A DNA stretch of 64,000 bases from the NCBI GenBank assembly GCA_011037195.1, contig JAAEAF010007701.1, positions 1-64,000 on the forward strand, read 5' to 3'. The position numbers were made by a program, and so were the translations under genes. This document shows positions 41,254 through 52,260 of the stretch, piece by piece; within the stretch, counting starts at the first letter, position 1, and each line of letters starts with the position of its first letter. This DNA is from Triatoma infestans. Taxonomy: Eukaryota > Arthropoda > Insecta > Hemiptera > Reduviidae. The notes beneath the pieces are model-generated. The model saw only the letters and a list, made by a program, of their open reading frames with translations, was not told the origin of the DNA and did not search any database.

Positions 41254-42574
41254 CGAGCAGTAAGTAAGTGTCCAGTTAGTAAGTGTACTGAGGCTCTCAC
41301 GGCCGGAGGATTTTGTTTTCGACATGTTGGCTACACTGTCGCGTAGCCTGATTCCTCCCCTCCGCAACGAGACATGTTCGAGGTTAGTATTTGAGACCTG
41401 TCGACGCGACAATACGTTTCGTGAAAAATGTCAATCCAATCTCCCGCCAAGAGTGAAATACGCGGCGTCATCCATTATCTCGTTTGGAAGGGAAAAACTC
41501 CGGTTGAGGTTTATAATGAGGTAAAAACTGCATATGGTGATAAAGCTATTAATCGTACGAGTTTGTTCAAGTGGTGTCGCGAGTTTAAAAACGGTCATAC
41601 GTCTGTGCATGATCATCAGAGGAGCGGAAGACCTTCAATTCTGACTGACGAAATTGTGGAAAAAAATCGAAAATGCACTCCGTGACGATCGCAGATTGAC
41701 TGTGGATGAACTTTCTGCGATGTTTCCGCAAATCTCCAGATCTCTGCTACACGAAACCATCACAGAAACCCTTGGATATCGGAAACTGTCCGCGAGGTGG
41801 GTCCCAAAACAGCTGACAGACCAACACAAGTTGAATCGACTGGAGGCCGGGCAAGAGTTTTTGAGACGCTACAAACTCCATGGAGATGAATTTCTCCGCT
41901 CCATCATTACTGGAGATGAAACTTGGGTTGCACACTACACACCTGAAACCAAAAGGCAGTCTCAACAGTGGCGTCACACCTCTTCACCCTCCGCCAAAAA
42001 GTTCAAAACCACAATTTCAGCCAAGAAAATCATGGCATCCGTGTTTTGGGACTGTCAAGGCATAATTTTAATTGAATATATGCCTCAAGGGGAGACCATC
42101 AACTCTGCAAGATACTGTGAGACCCTAAAAAAATTGCGGAGGGCGATTCAGAACAAAAGGAGAGGCATGCTGACAAAGGGAGTCTGCCTGCTGCACGACA
42201 ATGCCAGACCACACACGGCCAACGCCACGAAGGAACTCGTTTCGTGGGATGTCTTGAACATCCCGCGCATTCCCCTGACCTAGCGCCTTCAGATTACTAT
42301 CTTTTTACCTCCCTGAAGCTGCACATGGGTGGTTTTCAACCGACGAGGAGGTGAAGGGGGAGGTGGAGAAGTGGACGAAGGGGTTGGCGGGAAACTACTT
42401 CGAGGAAGGCATCAAAAAATTAATACCCCGGTTCACCACCTGCATTGAGAGGAATGGTGACTATGTCGAAAAATAGCTTACATATGTACTAATGTAACCA
42501 GGTAATTTTTTTGTTCAAATAAAAATTTTTTAACCTACAAAAATTCAGTACACTTACTTACTGGACATGCCTCG
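41254..42574 (+). mobile_element. mariner DNA transposon, complete ends, inactive
   Basis: The element of 1,321 bp is flanked by TA (41252-41253 and 42575-42576), the target duplication of the Tc1/mariner superfamily. The inverted ends share CGAG(G)CA and TGTCCAGT(T/A)AGTAAGTG. The left end carries an extra GTAAGTAA that the right end lacks, so the left terminal repeat has a small internal duplication. It lies in front of the first LRR exon, in the same intron. Length and terminal sequence fit a mariner with a D,D34D transposase. Three frameshifts inactivate the gene. Confidence 0.92.
41428..42476 (+). pseudogene. mariner transposase, frameshifted
   Basis: The first frame (41428-41685) has the N-terminal DNA-binding part (IRGVIHYLVWKGKTPVEVYN, then FKWCREFKNGHTSV, then RSGRPS, the GRPR-like linker). 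One extra A in an A-run (41658-41664) shifts the frame. The catalytic part then runs from 41654 to 42283 with the WVPKQLT linker, IITGDETWVAHYTPE (first Asp) and LLHDNARPHTA (second Asp). A slip near 42260 moves HSPDLAPSDYYLF (third Asp, D34D spacing) to another frame, and a slip near 42335 moves the C-terminus (STDEEVKGEVEKW ... ERNGDYVEK, stop 42474-42476) again. All catalytic residues persist, so inactivation was by indels only. Confidence 0.93.
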
Positions 42575-42745
42575 TATATATTGTAATATATTTGGACTAT
42601 ACCACCCAAGCAATGTCCTCACTCAAAAATTGATTCTTAAAACAATCAACTATGCTAGAAAATGATCTCTTGTTAGTATATATTATTTATTATACATATA
42701 TATTGTTTATTATATATAATATAAATAATGTTGCTATTATTACAG

Positions 42746-42820
42746 CACGCTGATGAACAACAACGAGCTGGAGAACTTTGAGCCGGCCGTGTTCCAGAAC
42801 CTGCCAAATCTCTCTACAAT
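42746..42820 (+). CDS. LRR exon of an LGR-type receptor gene (75 bp)
   Basis: The exon is bounded by a pyrimidine-poor but usable acceptor (TATTATTACAG, ends 42745) and a donor GTCAGT (42821). In the only open phase it reads TLMNNNELENFEPAVFQNLP then NLST, with one base left over at the start and two at the end: phase 2 on both sides, a symmetric LRR exon. The pattern LxxxNxxLxxFxPxxFxxLPxL is one leucine-rich repeat. FQNLPNL with a preceding E-P resembles the hormone-binding LRRs of glycoprotein hormone receptors (FSHR/LSHR/LGR1 type), whose LRR exons are also 69-78 bp and phase 2. It has higher GC than the flanking introns, and no stop. Gene identity is inferred. Confidence 0.75.
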
Positions 42821-42999
42821 GTCAGTATATGCCACAATTTTATTATAATTGATTAAGTTGGTCATAAAATAATAGCAAGATGTCTTGTTTCTCAAATAAA
42901 TCTGGTGTGAAGCGCTCTCTTACTCCAATTGATACAAATTAATTGCAAATAAAAAAATAAAAAAACTTTTATAATGGTCCATAAAATGGCCATAGAAAA

Positions 43000-43900
43000 A
43001 CGTGGTAGAGATTAGACATATATATCTGAATGGATAGTGTTGGCGTCCTCTGTCTCAAAACCATGTAGCGTCAGTTTAAATTTAAACGTAAGATGTCCCC
43101 ATAATTTTCTAAAGAAAAACTTTTCAAATAAAAGTGGTAGGCCTATATTTTTGCAGTTAGCATTCCTTGTATAAAGTAAATCGTTTTCAAGAAATCTCCA
43201 AAGAAACTCATAATCGATTTTTTTATTAAACTTGAAATTTTATCAATGTTTTTAATGTATAATAATATATAGATGGCAGAACCATACTTTGTGCTGAAAT
43301 GGTAAATATAGAGGAAAGCATAACGCTACCGTTCTCCCCCCAGAGCGTTCCAAACAATCAGCTTTCCTGTGAAAAATGTTTCCAATAACAGGGGCAGGCA
43401 TTTATATGTGTAGATAGTAGACTAAGTTTAATCATTGCAGTCGTTTTATAGAAAATCGCGAAAAACTAAAAATAACAAAATCAGTAAAGTCGGACTTCCG
43501 GTTGACCGATTTTGACCAAAACCTTCGTGTTTTGGTGGTGGTACCTAAACAAAATACCAAGTTCGAGCTTTCTACGATTTTTCGTTATTGAGATCTTTTG
43601 TTCACACACATATATATATATATTGGCAGAGATATATATATATATTGGCAGATATATATATATATTGGCAGAGATATATATATATTGGCAGAGATATATA
43701 TATATATATTGGCAGAGATATATATATATATATTGGCAGATATATATATATATATATACATATTGGCAGAGATATGTATATTACTCGCTAAAAACAAATT
43801 TTTTGATCTTCACGAGACCTCAAGATATTTTCCTGTGTAAACTCATTGTTCAAAATTTAGGACATGATCGTAAATCGTACCTAGATTTAACAGAGAGAGT
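43000..43900 (+). repeat. Dispersed-repeat copy, F orientation, with TATA/TTGGCAG array
   Basis: F words: CTCAAAACCATGTAGCGTCAG (43048, in part), ACTTTGTGCTGAAATGGTA (43285), AAAGCATAACGCTACCG (43315), ATTTATATGTGTAGATAGTAG (43400), GTCGGACTTCCGGTTGACC (43488), GATTTTTCGTTATTGAGAT (43578), CAAGATATTTTCCTGTGTAA (43831) and CATGATCGTAAATC (43863). Confidence 0.7.
43605..43785. repeat. 22-28-bp tandem repeat of TTGGCAG and (AT)n
   Basis: Seven TTGGCAG(A) words separated by (TA)n of 10-19 bases replace the usual CA array of the dispersed repeat. All six frames are open across much of it and give Tyr/Ile-rich peptides of no meaning. Confidence 0.93.
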
Positions 43901-44700
43901 GTGTGTGGAGAAAAAGAGGCATTTTCAGCCCGAATCTCCTTGTTTTATTCTACAATAAGAAATGTTCAAATAATCGTGTGTGGGAAATTGTTGTTTACAT
44001 CATCAGAACTATAAAAACTAAAATATTCTTCTCTGTTTTTTGGATCAAATTAATGAGCGACAAGGTAGATGAAGGACAATATAAATGCACATTAATGCAT
44101 CTAAAAAAACCAATTCCCCCCACTGAATAAAAATTAAACATTATATTTACATTGTAAACAAATAACATCACACATAACAACACATAAATACTATTATAAA
44201 ACAACCAACTGTTTTCATGTAACATTCCTTAATGATTGTGTTTTTTTTTAAGTGATAATATGAAAGTAATCTAAACACCAAATTCTGAACACAATGAACA
44301 CCAAACGAACCAAAGCTGAAAGGAAACATAATCGTATTAACAACACAGGTGGAGTGAAAAATTTTAATTTACCCACTCAATTGAAATGAGTGTTACAGTA
44401 ATGAATGGCGGGAATGTTATATGGTGCGTGCGTGGGAATGTGCGAAAGGCTGGGTGGTGTGTGGTAGTAGCAGTAGTCCCTGTGCCAGCTAAATTAATAG
44501 ATGTGCCACCACTCTGCACCACAATGACGCAAACATTGGTTGTTGTTTTTTCTTTAAATAAATAAAAGTGTACATAAATCATCCTCAATCCTAAAGTATT
44601 AGAGACGGCCAGTCTCTCCTTTTTATGGATGCATAATTAGTCTGCCCTATTTTTATTATTTATTTTTGTTGGTTTATTAATATTCCATACATTTATCACC
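43900..44700. other. Unrecognised intronic sequence
   Basis: Apart from the AGAGAGAGTGTGTGTGGAG tract near 43890 no repeat family or coding exon is recognised. Bases 44380-44480 are GC-richer but show no splice-flanked open frame. Confidence 0.35.
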
Positions 44701-45195
44701 CCACGAAGGTTTTTCCACAAAATGCATCCTACGGAAGTAGTTTTTGGGAACTATAATGAATTTTTTTTTATCAGTTTTTCCCTGTTGTCTCGAAAATGGT
44801 TTCAGCGATTTTTCTTTAAACTTCTTATACCGGCTATCACATTCCTTATGATGCCTATCACTTTTATTTGAAACAGTTTTCTAGAAAATTGATTTTTTTG
44901 GGTAGATACTGGGGGCAAAGACAATATTAGTTTTCCTCTAAAGTACCACTTCAATATTGAATATATGGTTCTATCACATATATAGTATATTAAGGCCCAT
45001 CAGAAGTGATGCTAGAACTCCAAATTTGAAGAAAATCGATTAACCGGAAATGCGAGTGTGAAGTATTATCGGTTTTTGAGTTTGATTTTTTTTTTAATTT
45101 GCTCGAAAACTACTTCAACGAGTTTCTTTAAGCTTGGAATACTAACTGTATACATGTAAATGAATCATTTTTATTTAAAACACAACCGGAAAATA
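44700..45195 (-). repeat. Dispersed-repeat copy, R orientation (partial)
   Basis: Words: GTCTCGAAAATGGTTTCAGC (44794), GATGCCTATCACTTTTATTT (44851), TAAAGTACCACTTCAATATT (44938), CTCCAAATTTGAAGAAAATCG (45018), TTAACCGGAAATGCGAG (45038) and GCTCGAAAACTACTTCAACG (45102). Confidence 0.65.
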
Positions 45196-45294
45196 GTTAT
45201 TTGAGAAGTGAGAGAAGTAGGAGTAGCGAGTGCATCAAACTGGACGAGAGTTGTAAAAAATACTTCGAGTTAAATATTCGTATTTTGTCTGCAA

Positions 45295-45490
45295 TCGTAT
45301 TCAATTGGTTCAGTTTATATATTCTGTATAAACTGAACTCTGCATAAACTGAACTGAGTGTATAAACTGAACTTGCTCTGTGCAAGTCTGTGTTATCACA
45401 CTGTCTGACAAACGCATCTTGAAGATGGGCGAACGCCCGAAACCTGTCGATGACCACAAAATGAAGCAGGCAACCACGGAAAATGTTCTT
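45295..45490 (+). repeat. Half foldback with hammerhead-like module
   Basis: This is the right arm of the family at 6.6 and 15 kb: CTGTGCAAGTCTGTGTTATC, the module at 45414-45452, GATGACCACAAAATGAAGCA and CACGGAAAATGTTCTTGA. No left arm is visible. The segment 45310-45375 repeats ATAAACTGAACT(CT) three times. Confidence 0.7.
45414..45452 (+). ncRNA. Hammerhead-like motif, mutated core
   Basis: GCATC, TTGAAGA, T, GGGC-GAAC-GCCC, GAAA, CCTGTC, GATG. Stem I (CATC/GATG) and stem II are perfect, but the first base of CUGANGA is T instead of C, which should abolish cleavage. Same family as 6581-6620. Confidence 0.5.
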
Positions 45491-45554
45491 GATAACTCAC
45501 TTGTATGTAAATGTTGAACTTTCTTTACTAAATTTAGTGTAGATTAGGTTAGAT

Positions 45555-46130
45555 TCTAAAGGGGGATTGGCTCTTCAGCCTGCGCCACCGCGACACCCCA
45601 TGGATCTATTGTGACACCCCCCAAGTTGGAGGCCCTTCCCCGGTCCTGTCCTTTATCGGACTGTGGATTTGGGAGGGCCTCCGGGCGGTCAATTAGGGCA
45701 CCTGCCATCAGAGAACCCTCTCGAGTCCTGCTTGCCTTAGTAGACTTAATAGGTCCGAGAGGGGACCCCGGCTGAGGCTTGATGGCACCAGCTTCTCTTT
45801 TCCAAAGAGGCGGTACCTTAGCCATACCAGCCCCTCGCAGTGACATACCGTTTCCTCTTCTTCCTGACAAAACCTTCACAGGCTATCCGTTGCCAGGCCC
45901 ATGCAATGCATGTGCGTGTTAAGTCTACAATGGCCAGTGAGAACGCCAACTGCTATCCTAATGGCCATCCGGCCTAATCGGAGTAATTCCGCAGTTAGCT
46001 TGAGTGAGTGGCTATAAATAAACGTTTTCGCCTGCCTTTGGCCTGGGGTTTTGAGCCACCATTCCCTTGATCAATCCTGCATCCATGTCTTGATGAATGC
46101 ACTCCTAAGGCATCTTGAGACGCCACAGAA
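45555..46130 (-). pseudogene. ORF2 C-terminal remnant and 3' end of the deleted element
   Basis: The minus strand encodes SAFIKTWMQD, REWWLKTPGQRQAKTFI, LRLGRMAIRIAVGVLTGHCR and HMHCMGLATDS, equivalent to the post-RNase H tail (LVGFLTGHCGLRRHLYIMG) of the copy at 7.3-7.9 kb. A further open frame (45879-45556, 107 residues) with WGVAVAQAEEPIPL at its end follows to the 3' terminus; its role is unknown. Confidence 0.7.
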
Positions 46131-46344
46131 CGGCTCCGGCCCGATAAGTGCTCCCGGCACCTCCCTCCTAGCTGCAGTCACTAAGTTTGGTTCCGAGCCT
46201 AAATTAGCTTCATGAAGACCCCCGCCTTACCGTCCGCCCCTTCCTCCATCCGCCCTCACTTACGGGTAACACAGCCAAGGCAGCCTGTAACGCCTCCATT
46301 TCTCCTTTCAGGCCCCCCCTGACTCACCTCTGGCGAATCCGCCT

Positions 46345-47330
46345 TTAAAGTACTTGCAGCCTTAGCTGATCCTCTTCCACCTCCATCGCCTTGGCCTCCT
46401 CTGAGCTTTTACTTTTCGGGAGCTTGTGACGAAAGGTCACCCTCCCCCAACCAAAATAGGGGGACATATCTAGCCTTTTGAGCTCCACCAATGACCCCCT
46501 GTCCATAGAGAACGTCCAGAGGCACCCACCTTCAACGATAAGCAACCCCAGATCCTCCAATTTTGGTATTTAGCCTCTTGTTGCTCACTTCTAAACGAGT
46601 GAGCACCCTTTCCGCCTCTACTTTCTTGCCACCCTCTAAGGGATAAAGACCTTACAGGTCTCAGGTCCCGGTATGACCTCCCCCTCGAGTGTTTGAAGAC
46701 TTGCACCTTCCCAGGGTTTAAGCTTTGGGATAATCTCCCTTAGCCATCCTAAACTATCTTTACCTACACAGGTAATGACAATAAACCCAGGTTTTCGGGC
46801 ACATTTGGCCAATCTGACCCGCCTCGGGATTTTGTCGTATTCCCCCAGTATTGCATCTTGGATTGGATGGCTTGTAGCCTCTCCATACTTAGCTGGGTAT
46901 CAGGGAAGCCCTTTTGCACGACGGCGATTTTTGCCGAAGAGATGGCCTGGCTGTAGGATTTCTCCACAGTTTTGGCTTTGACCCTCTTGGGCGGTCGCTG
47001 CTGTGGCGGGGATTCCCCTCCGACCTGGGCCTCTTAGTCGCCTTTGTTGTGCGTTCGGCCTATTGGAGAAAATTTTCCCTAATGAGTTGACGTTTGACCT
47101 GGATATACCCTTGGCCTGCCTCTATACAAGCTTTGAGCTCCTTCCTAGAAGCCCCTGACAGCTTGGCGACTTGCACCTCCTTCTGCGTCATGCTATCGTC
47201 CGCTTCCAGCGACTCCGCTCTAAAGCTTTTCCCGGCCTTTGCCTTGGCCTTCCTGATCGCCGATCCTCCAGGCCCGCAGACCCGGCCTTTGGCAGTCACT
47301 GGCATAGCGCCTGTTTCCGCCGTGGCCATA
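46345..47330 (-). pseudogene. ORF1 of the deleted non-LTR element, frameshifted
   Basis: Recognisable pieces in order on the minus strand: GASRKELKACIEAGQGYIQV (47330-47060 frame), YSQAISSAKIAVVQKGFPDT and LSMERLQAIQSKMQ (46967-46764 frame), KWRIWG-like linker, and CLWTFSMDRGSLVELKRLDM then PYFGWGRVTFR (46560-46345 frame). The last block aligns with MWMVFFIDSHSLRIL...RPYYELTRITFK in ORF1 of the 1.9-6.4 kb element. It is thus the same DUF4780-type ORF1, broken by at least three indels. Its likely job in the parent was RNA binding. Confidence 0.7.
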
Positions 47331-47699
47331 ACGGCTGCGGGGCCGGAAGCCCTACTCTCTAGGCCTTGAGCATCCGCCGTGATCGCTCTAGCCGTAGTGT
47401 TCGTGTATTGTGTATGTGTCCTATGTGTAAGGTGCTAGGCTGGGATGTTCGCAGGGTCGCCCTTACCTGAGGGGGCGGCTAATCCACCTCCCTCATCCCA
47501 CGATGAGGGAATATGAAGGATCAGGTTATACAGGAAGACGGGATAGGGATACCAAAAAAGAGGTGGCCCGCCAGACCCGCCAGTGCCCTGTTAGCCGCAC
47601 TCGAAGAGCGCGTTGCCCGGTCCTCACGGCATGGACGTAGGGTTGGCTAGCCCCTCAATTCAAGATCGAGGAGACCTTTGAGGACCAAATTTAGTGTAA

Positions 47700-49870
47700 T
47701 AATCACCACATTATTCAACGATTGCAGGAAAAAATATTTTTGGAGGTTCTGAGTAAATGTGATGTGAAATTTCAAATGTTATTGAAGTTGTTCAATTGGC
47801 GTTCTCTCCTGGACTGCAGTGTAATAACTTGAACTACTGCCTGCTAAGGGTAGTAGGTAGGCATAAGTACCCCCACCACCTCTATATTTATGCCAGCGCA
47901 ACTCAGTGTAAATTTCAAGTTTAAAGAAAAATTTGTGATTTTTATCATTGTAATAGCTGCAGCATGAGATAGTATCACGCATCACTGGTTGGTTGGATGA
48001 CTCGCACATACAATCAATCAGTCTGGTGCGTGATATGAACATTATATTGAAGTCATCTTTCTACACAAATTGATTGAAAACCTCACTCATGGATAAAAAT
48101 CCGAAACCGGTCAGAATCAAAATAATGAAGCATGCTATTACGGATTAAATCATAGATATTAATGATCTTGTTAGAGATCACTTTAGAGACCAGTCTTCTC
48201 TCCAGTTGTACCAAGCCGTGTTGAAAGATGTTTAACTTGTCGAATATGCAGACTGTAGATTATATGACTAACAATACTTCCCTGGGCACACCTGTTGCCA
48301 CCAGCAGAACGAGGGGAGAATACGCTTCAGAAAATTTAAACCTACCACATTTATATTTATCAAGGATATCACAAGACTGAACACGCGCAGCGTCTATTAA
48401 CTACAGATATTATTATGTAAAAGCATGCACTTTGATCTACCTGTAGCAAGATCTACAAAGTACAAGTACTTCCGACATGTTGTGCGTGCTGGCAGTAATG
48501 TATGCTTAACATTTTAGCCAGGGCAGGAGGTTGGAAGCTTTTAACGGATGCTGTAAATCTCAGCAGCTGATATCTCATCTCTCTCTCTCTCTCGCCAACT
48601 CCCCCTTCAACGAGCCGCTAATGAATTCCGCTTGACACCACTTCCCAATATCGACATCCTTTTCACTAGTGATGGGAGAAACAAAAATGTAGGATGGAAC
48701 ACTCACACAACTTTCTTTTACTCCAGTTACTACAAGTAAAATTGACAAATTTTGTTTACTCATTCGGTTTAGTTAACGTAATGCATAATAAAGTGGTGGT
48801 AAATGTAGTTTAGCAGATAGTTCTTGAATTAATTTTATTGCTGTACAGAAGACAGCGTCAGTAACGGAACAAAAATTGCCACAATGCTTCAAATCTGTCA
48901 GTTCCCCACAAGGCCTTAAAATCAAGTTTTCCGGAAAAATGTTGCTGATAAATGTCAGATTTATGTCTGTACGGTTAGCATTTCAAGTTTAAAGGAAAAA
49001 TACGCAGCCGTTTCAAGAAAATGCAAAAAAGCTCTGTAAACATCTCTCCTGTACACTCGCTATTCCTTTTATTCGATTTTCTTTATATTTGGAATTCTTT
49101 CAATACTTTAATATACAGAACCGTACATTGTACTGAAGCAGCACTTTAGAGAAATGCTTAATGTTGCTCCCTGAATCCTATATTTCCACCCATACCTTTA
49201 TTTAACCTCAGTGTTAAATAAATAACACTTACACTGTATAAAGCTTTATACAGAGATTAAAAATACCAAGTTCAACCAATCTTTTTATAATAATAGTACA
49301 ACAATGTCCACAATAATTTGTTTAGTGTCATAAAGTTAGATGAAAATACCGCTTGACAACCACTGAAATAGATTATTATTCCTCTCAGATTATATAAAGA
49401 AAAAACCACAAAGCGATGTGACAAATTAAATAAATCCATTACTCAGTTGGATTCTAAATATACGTGTAAGAGTTTTATTTGAATTTCGATAATTATTAAT
49501 TTTTTTGTTTTTAGATTATTAAATGTAATGGATTTAAAACATAAATACACACGACTTTTGAAAATTAAAAATCGTCAATTTATTAGTACACTTCAAAGCA
49601 AAAACAACTTACACAAACAAACCTTCTCACAAAGCGTTTAAACACACCTAACAGGGATGTAAACATAACCTAACCTGTATCCAGCAGTGTTGCAAATTAG
49701 ATTTCTGCCACCCCTCTTTTGCACCATTTTTTTCTGTGCACAGCCTGTTTGAATAATATTAGTGCCATCTATTTTCACTTTCACTTATTCCAAGTAAAAG
49801 AAAATATTGTAATGTGACAAATTTTCGAAATTGAGTATTCCCCGGATATGCTTGTTTTGGGGTTTCCGGA
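47700..49870. repeat. Dispersed-repeat fragments and a half Penelope repeat
   Basis: Bases 48080-48150 hold a degenerate hammerhead-like half (ATCCGAAACCGGTCAGAATC) with AATGAAGCATGCTATTACGG. An F-type hairpin end is at 48691-48725. The words at 48905-49180 (ATCAAGTTTTCCGGAAAAA, TGTACTGAAGCAGCACTTTA) and 49800-49870 (ATTCCCCGGATATGC) belong to the dispersed family. A CT run lies at 48581-48594. No coding exon is recognised. Confidence 0.5.
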
Positions 49871-49884
49871 GTAGGAAAAACATG

Positions 49885-50136
49885 TTTTTTTTTTTTTTTT
49901 TTATTTTTTTAAATTTAAGGCGTCTCAACATCTGTGGTCATTTGCGCCCGGAGCTTCTCAGTGCACTTCCGGCCTCCGGACAGTGTTCTCCCGTTACAGA
50001 CAACACTGTCCATACCGGATAGTGAGCTGTAGGGCTCCTAGGAAAAGAAAATCTAAGGGTAGCATGGCTGGATTTGAAAACCCGTGATCTCCGCGTTGCT
50101 AGTCCAGCGCGCTACCACTGAGCTAATCCCTTCCCT
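49885..50136 (-). mobile_element. tRNA-derived SINE, family 1, with target duplication
   Basis: Same family and orientation as 17694-17944: head GGGATTAGCTCAGTGGTAGC, body words CCTAGGAGCCCTACAGCTCA and CGGAGGCCGGAAGTGCACTG, and a T run at 49885-49902 on plus. The flank GAAAAACATG occurs at 49875-49884 and 50137-50146. The B-box region (GGGTTTTCAAATCCAGCC) is degenerate. It sits at the same relative place in a dispersed repeat as the copy at 17.7 kb (just after the ACATGTTTT word), so the repeat may offer a preferred target. Confidence 0.9.
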
Positions 50137-50146
50137 GAAAAACATG

Positions 50147-51050
50147 TTGTTACCCTTTTTATTTCATACTTGGGCTAGGTATTCCATACATTGCCTAGGC
50201 ATTCTATATGTCTACGACGCCTTAGGCAAATTATGGAAAGACTTAAAAACATCTCCTCCCCACCATAGCTGCTGCTGCTGCGTCCTTGTACGTGAAGCAA
50301 TTACGGAGGGTGAACCAAGGGAACCCAAAACAAACCGCTTCGAAGATACAGTGTTCCTCAGTTTCTGACCAGTCTCGGCTCCCCTGATTGCTAAAAACTT
50401 GACCAGTATTGTAAATATACCACGCCACATACAGTCCCTCTGTATGTGGTCACTGGCTTTTCCTTCGCTCATAGGAACGAGTTTCAGATCTCATATGAAT
50501 ATTTAAATGAATTACTCCTTCACTAGACCAATGACAAAACACGGAAGGACGGATTCGATGGATGTCTGTTTATGAAACCTACACACAAGATTCCCAAGCT
50601 TCGCAATCGCAATCCGCGCGAGGCTCCGCCTACTAGCGAGGTGAGGGAAGAGGGAGAAGGTTTGCAACCTATCTTAAGACTGCTTATTGCCTGGGACTGT
50701 ATGGGGCTTAAAGAAGGACGGATGATGGGAATTTACGATTTACAAAAATATGTTTTGTCAGATTCGTATATATTTCTAAAAATTATACAGATAGAGTACA
50801 CAGAAATGTTTCATATTTCAAATTTGAACCTAACCTAACCTCACGAAAATGCTCTAGCTGTACAGGGAAGGTAACTGCCTGCTTCGCCATAGGCATTCAA
50901 TAGAATGCCCAGGCAAATTAGAAAAATGGGTAAATTTTTCATATTGCCTTAGTCTTCAGGTAACGTCTGAAACGCCTTACTTTGCCGGTAACAATCAAAA
51001 TACGAATCTCAGCCGACCAGCCCAACTAAACTTTGCAACGTTGCACTTTT
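50147..51050. other. Unrecognised intronic sequence
   Basis: Includes GCTGCTGCTGCTG (50268-50280) and three telomere-like AACCT units at 50825-50840. The frames at 50212-50472 and 50572-50838 have no domain I know and no good splice boundaries. Confidence 0.35.
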
Positions 51051-52260
51051 AAACAAAATTTTTATAAATCTATTGATTGAATAGTATTAACTAGAGTGAG
51101 AGAAAGTCGTGTGACTGTTTCTCGCCAATTTTTTATTTTTACCTTATTTTTTGTCCACAGCTTGTTTAAATAATTTCATTACGATTTACTGTTTCTAATA
51201 TATAAATCAGTATTTAATTATTTAATCAAACAACACTTTAGTTAGTTTGTCAAACAACACTACCCCCCCCCTTCCGGTAGTGCCGTATAAACCTTGTTGG
51301 TGTAAATACCCCCCCCCCCGGACAATTTACAAACAAGTCAAATAATATCTAATGGTAGACATTATCGAACGTCAGCGATAACGCCTTATTGATTTATTTG
51401 TTTTAATTTACATAGTTATCTTTTTTACTTTTTACTTTCTCGAACTCCTGTAACAGGAAGTATTGGGATCGGGTAAAATTTTCGATATCGAGTTTTCACC
51501 GGAAATATAGGTGTCCCCAGTCCGAAAAAGTGGTTTTCGGAAAACACGGAAGACCGGAAAATCGCAGGAACTTCAAACATGATATTTAGTTTAGGTTCTA
51601 GAATGAGACCCGAAAATAAGGTATCGATCAAAATTGGCCAACCGGAAGCAACACTTTACTGAACGGATTATTCAATTTTTTTCCATTTTATCAAAAATGG
51701 CTCCAATGATTTTCATTAAACCTAGTGTATTAACTACACATATAAAGAGCTACAACTTTTACTTGAAACCTTTTTCTAGAAAAATTCATTAAAGGGGTTC
51801 TGGGGGAGGGATGGTGTTATGATTTCTTCTTAACAGTTATTTCAGTTATTATATAATTGTATCACCTAAATAATATTAAATGGAATAAATATGTCGCCAA
51901 TATTCCAAGTTTGAAGAAAATCTGTAAACCGGAAGTGCGTTTTTACTGAACTTTCATTTTCAGTTTTCTGTTTCTCCATAAAAACCGAAGGATTTCATTA
52001 ATTTTGTTATACTAACTAATGAATATAGAGATCTATTACTTTTGTTGAAACTGTTTCCCAAGAAAATTGATTTAAAGAAGTTTTGGGGGGGGCCGGGAGG
52101 AGGTTATGCTTACCTCGAAAAAGTTATTTTATTAAGTTTATATTCTTTTATTGATATAAAATTAAAGATCAATAAACATCTAATGAAAAGTTTGAAGAAA
52201 ATTGGTCAATTTAACTGCAGCAAGAGAAAGTGGTATGATTGTGTCACACCTGATTTTTGT
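51050..52260 (-). repeat. Dispersed-repeat copy, R orientation, nearly complete
   Basis: It begins with a hairpin end (GAGAGAAAGTCGTGTGACTG, 51086) and an AT/C-rich insert with two C runs (51261-51270, 51309-51319). It continues: CTGTAACAGGAAGTATTGGG (51450), GAGTTTTCACCGGAAATATA (51490), CAGGAACTTCAAACATGATA (51562), CCAACCGGAAGCAACACTTT (51638), AAAATGGCTCCAATGATTTT (51690) and GTAAACCGGAAGTGCG (51932). It ends in a second hairpin end (AGAGAAAGTGGTATGATTGTG, 52215). The two hairpin ends of the same orientation, about 1.13 kb apart, suggest tandem units. Confidence 0.7.

Larger units (their letters stand above)
45542..47686 (-). mobile_element. Internally deleted non-LTR retrotransposon with 12-bp target duplication
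   Basis: AAATTTAGTGTA flanks the element exactly (45530-45541 and 47687-47698). On the minus strand it has a 5' end related to that of the 1.9-6.4 kb element, a frameshifted ORF1 (47330-46345) and then, after only about 220 bases, the C-terminal tail of ORF2 (46120-45880) and a short 3' part ending ...AATCTAACCTAATCT. The endonuclease, RT and RNase H are missing, so this is a deletion derivative. The clean duplication shows that the deleted RNA was itself inserted, or that the deletion happened later without touching the ends. Confidence 0.85.

Noticed and set aside
43512..43958. 148-codon Tyr/Ile-rich ORF
   Set aside because: It runs through the TTGGCAG/(TA)n array and a dispersed-repeat copy. 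There is no domain and all frames are open.
50825..50840. Interstitial telomere sequence (AACCT repeats)
   Set aside because: There are only about three units, too few to claim a telomeric origin. The TTAGG-type word merely fits an arthropod.
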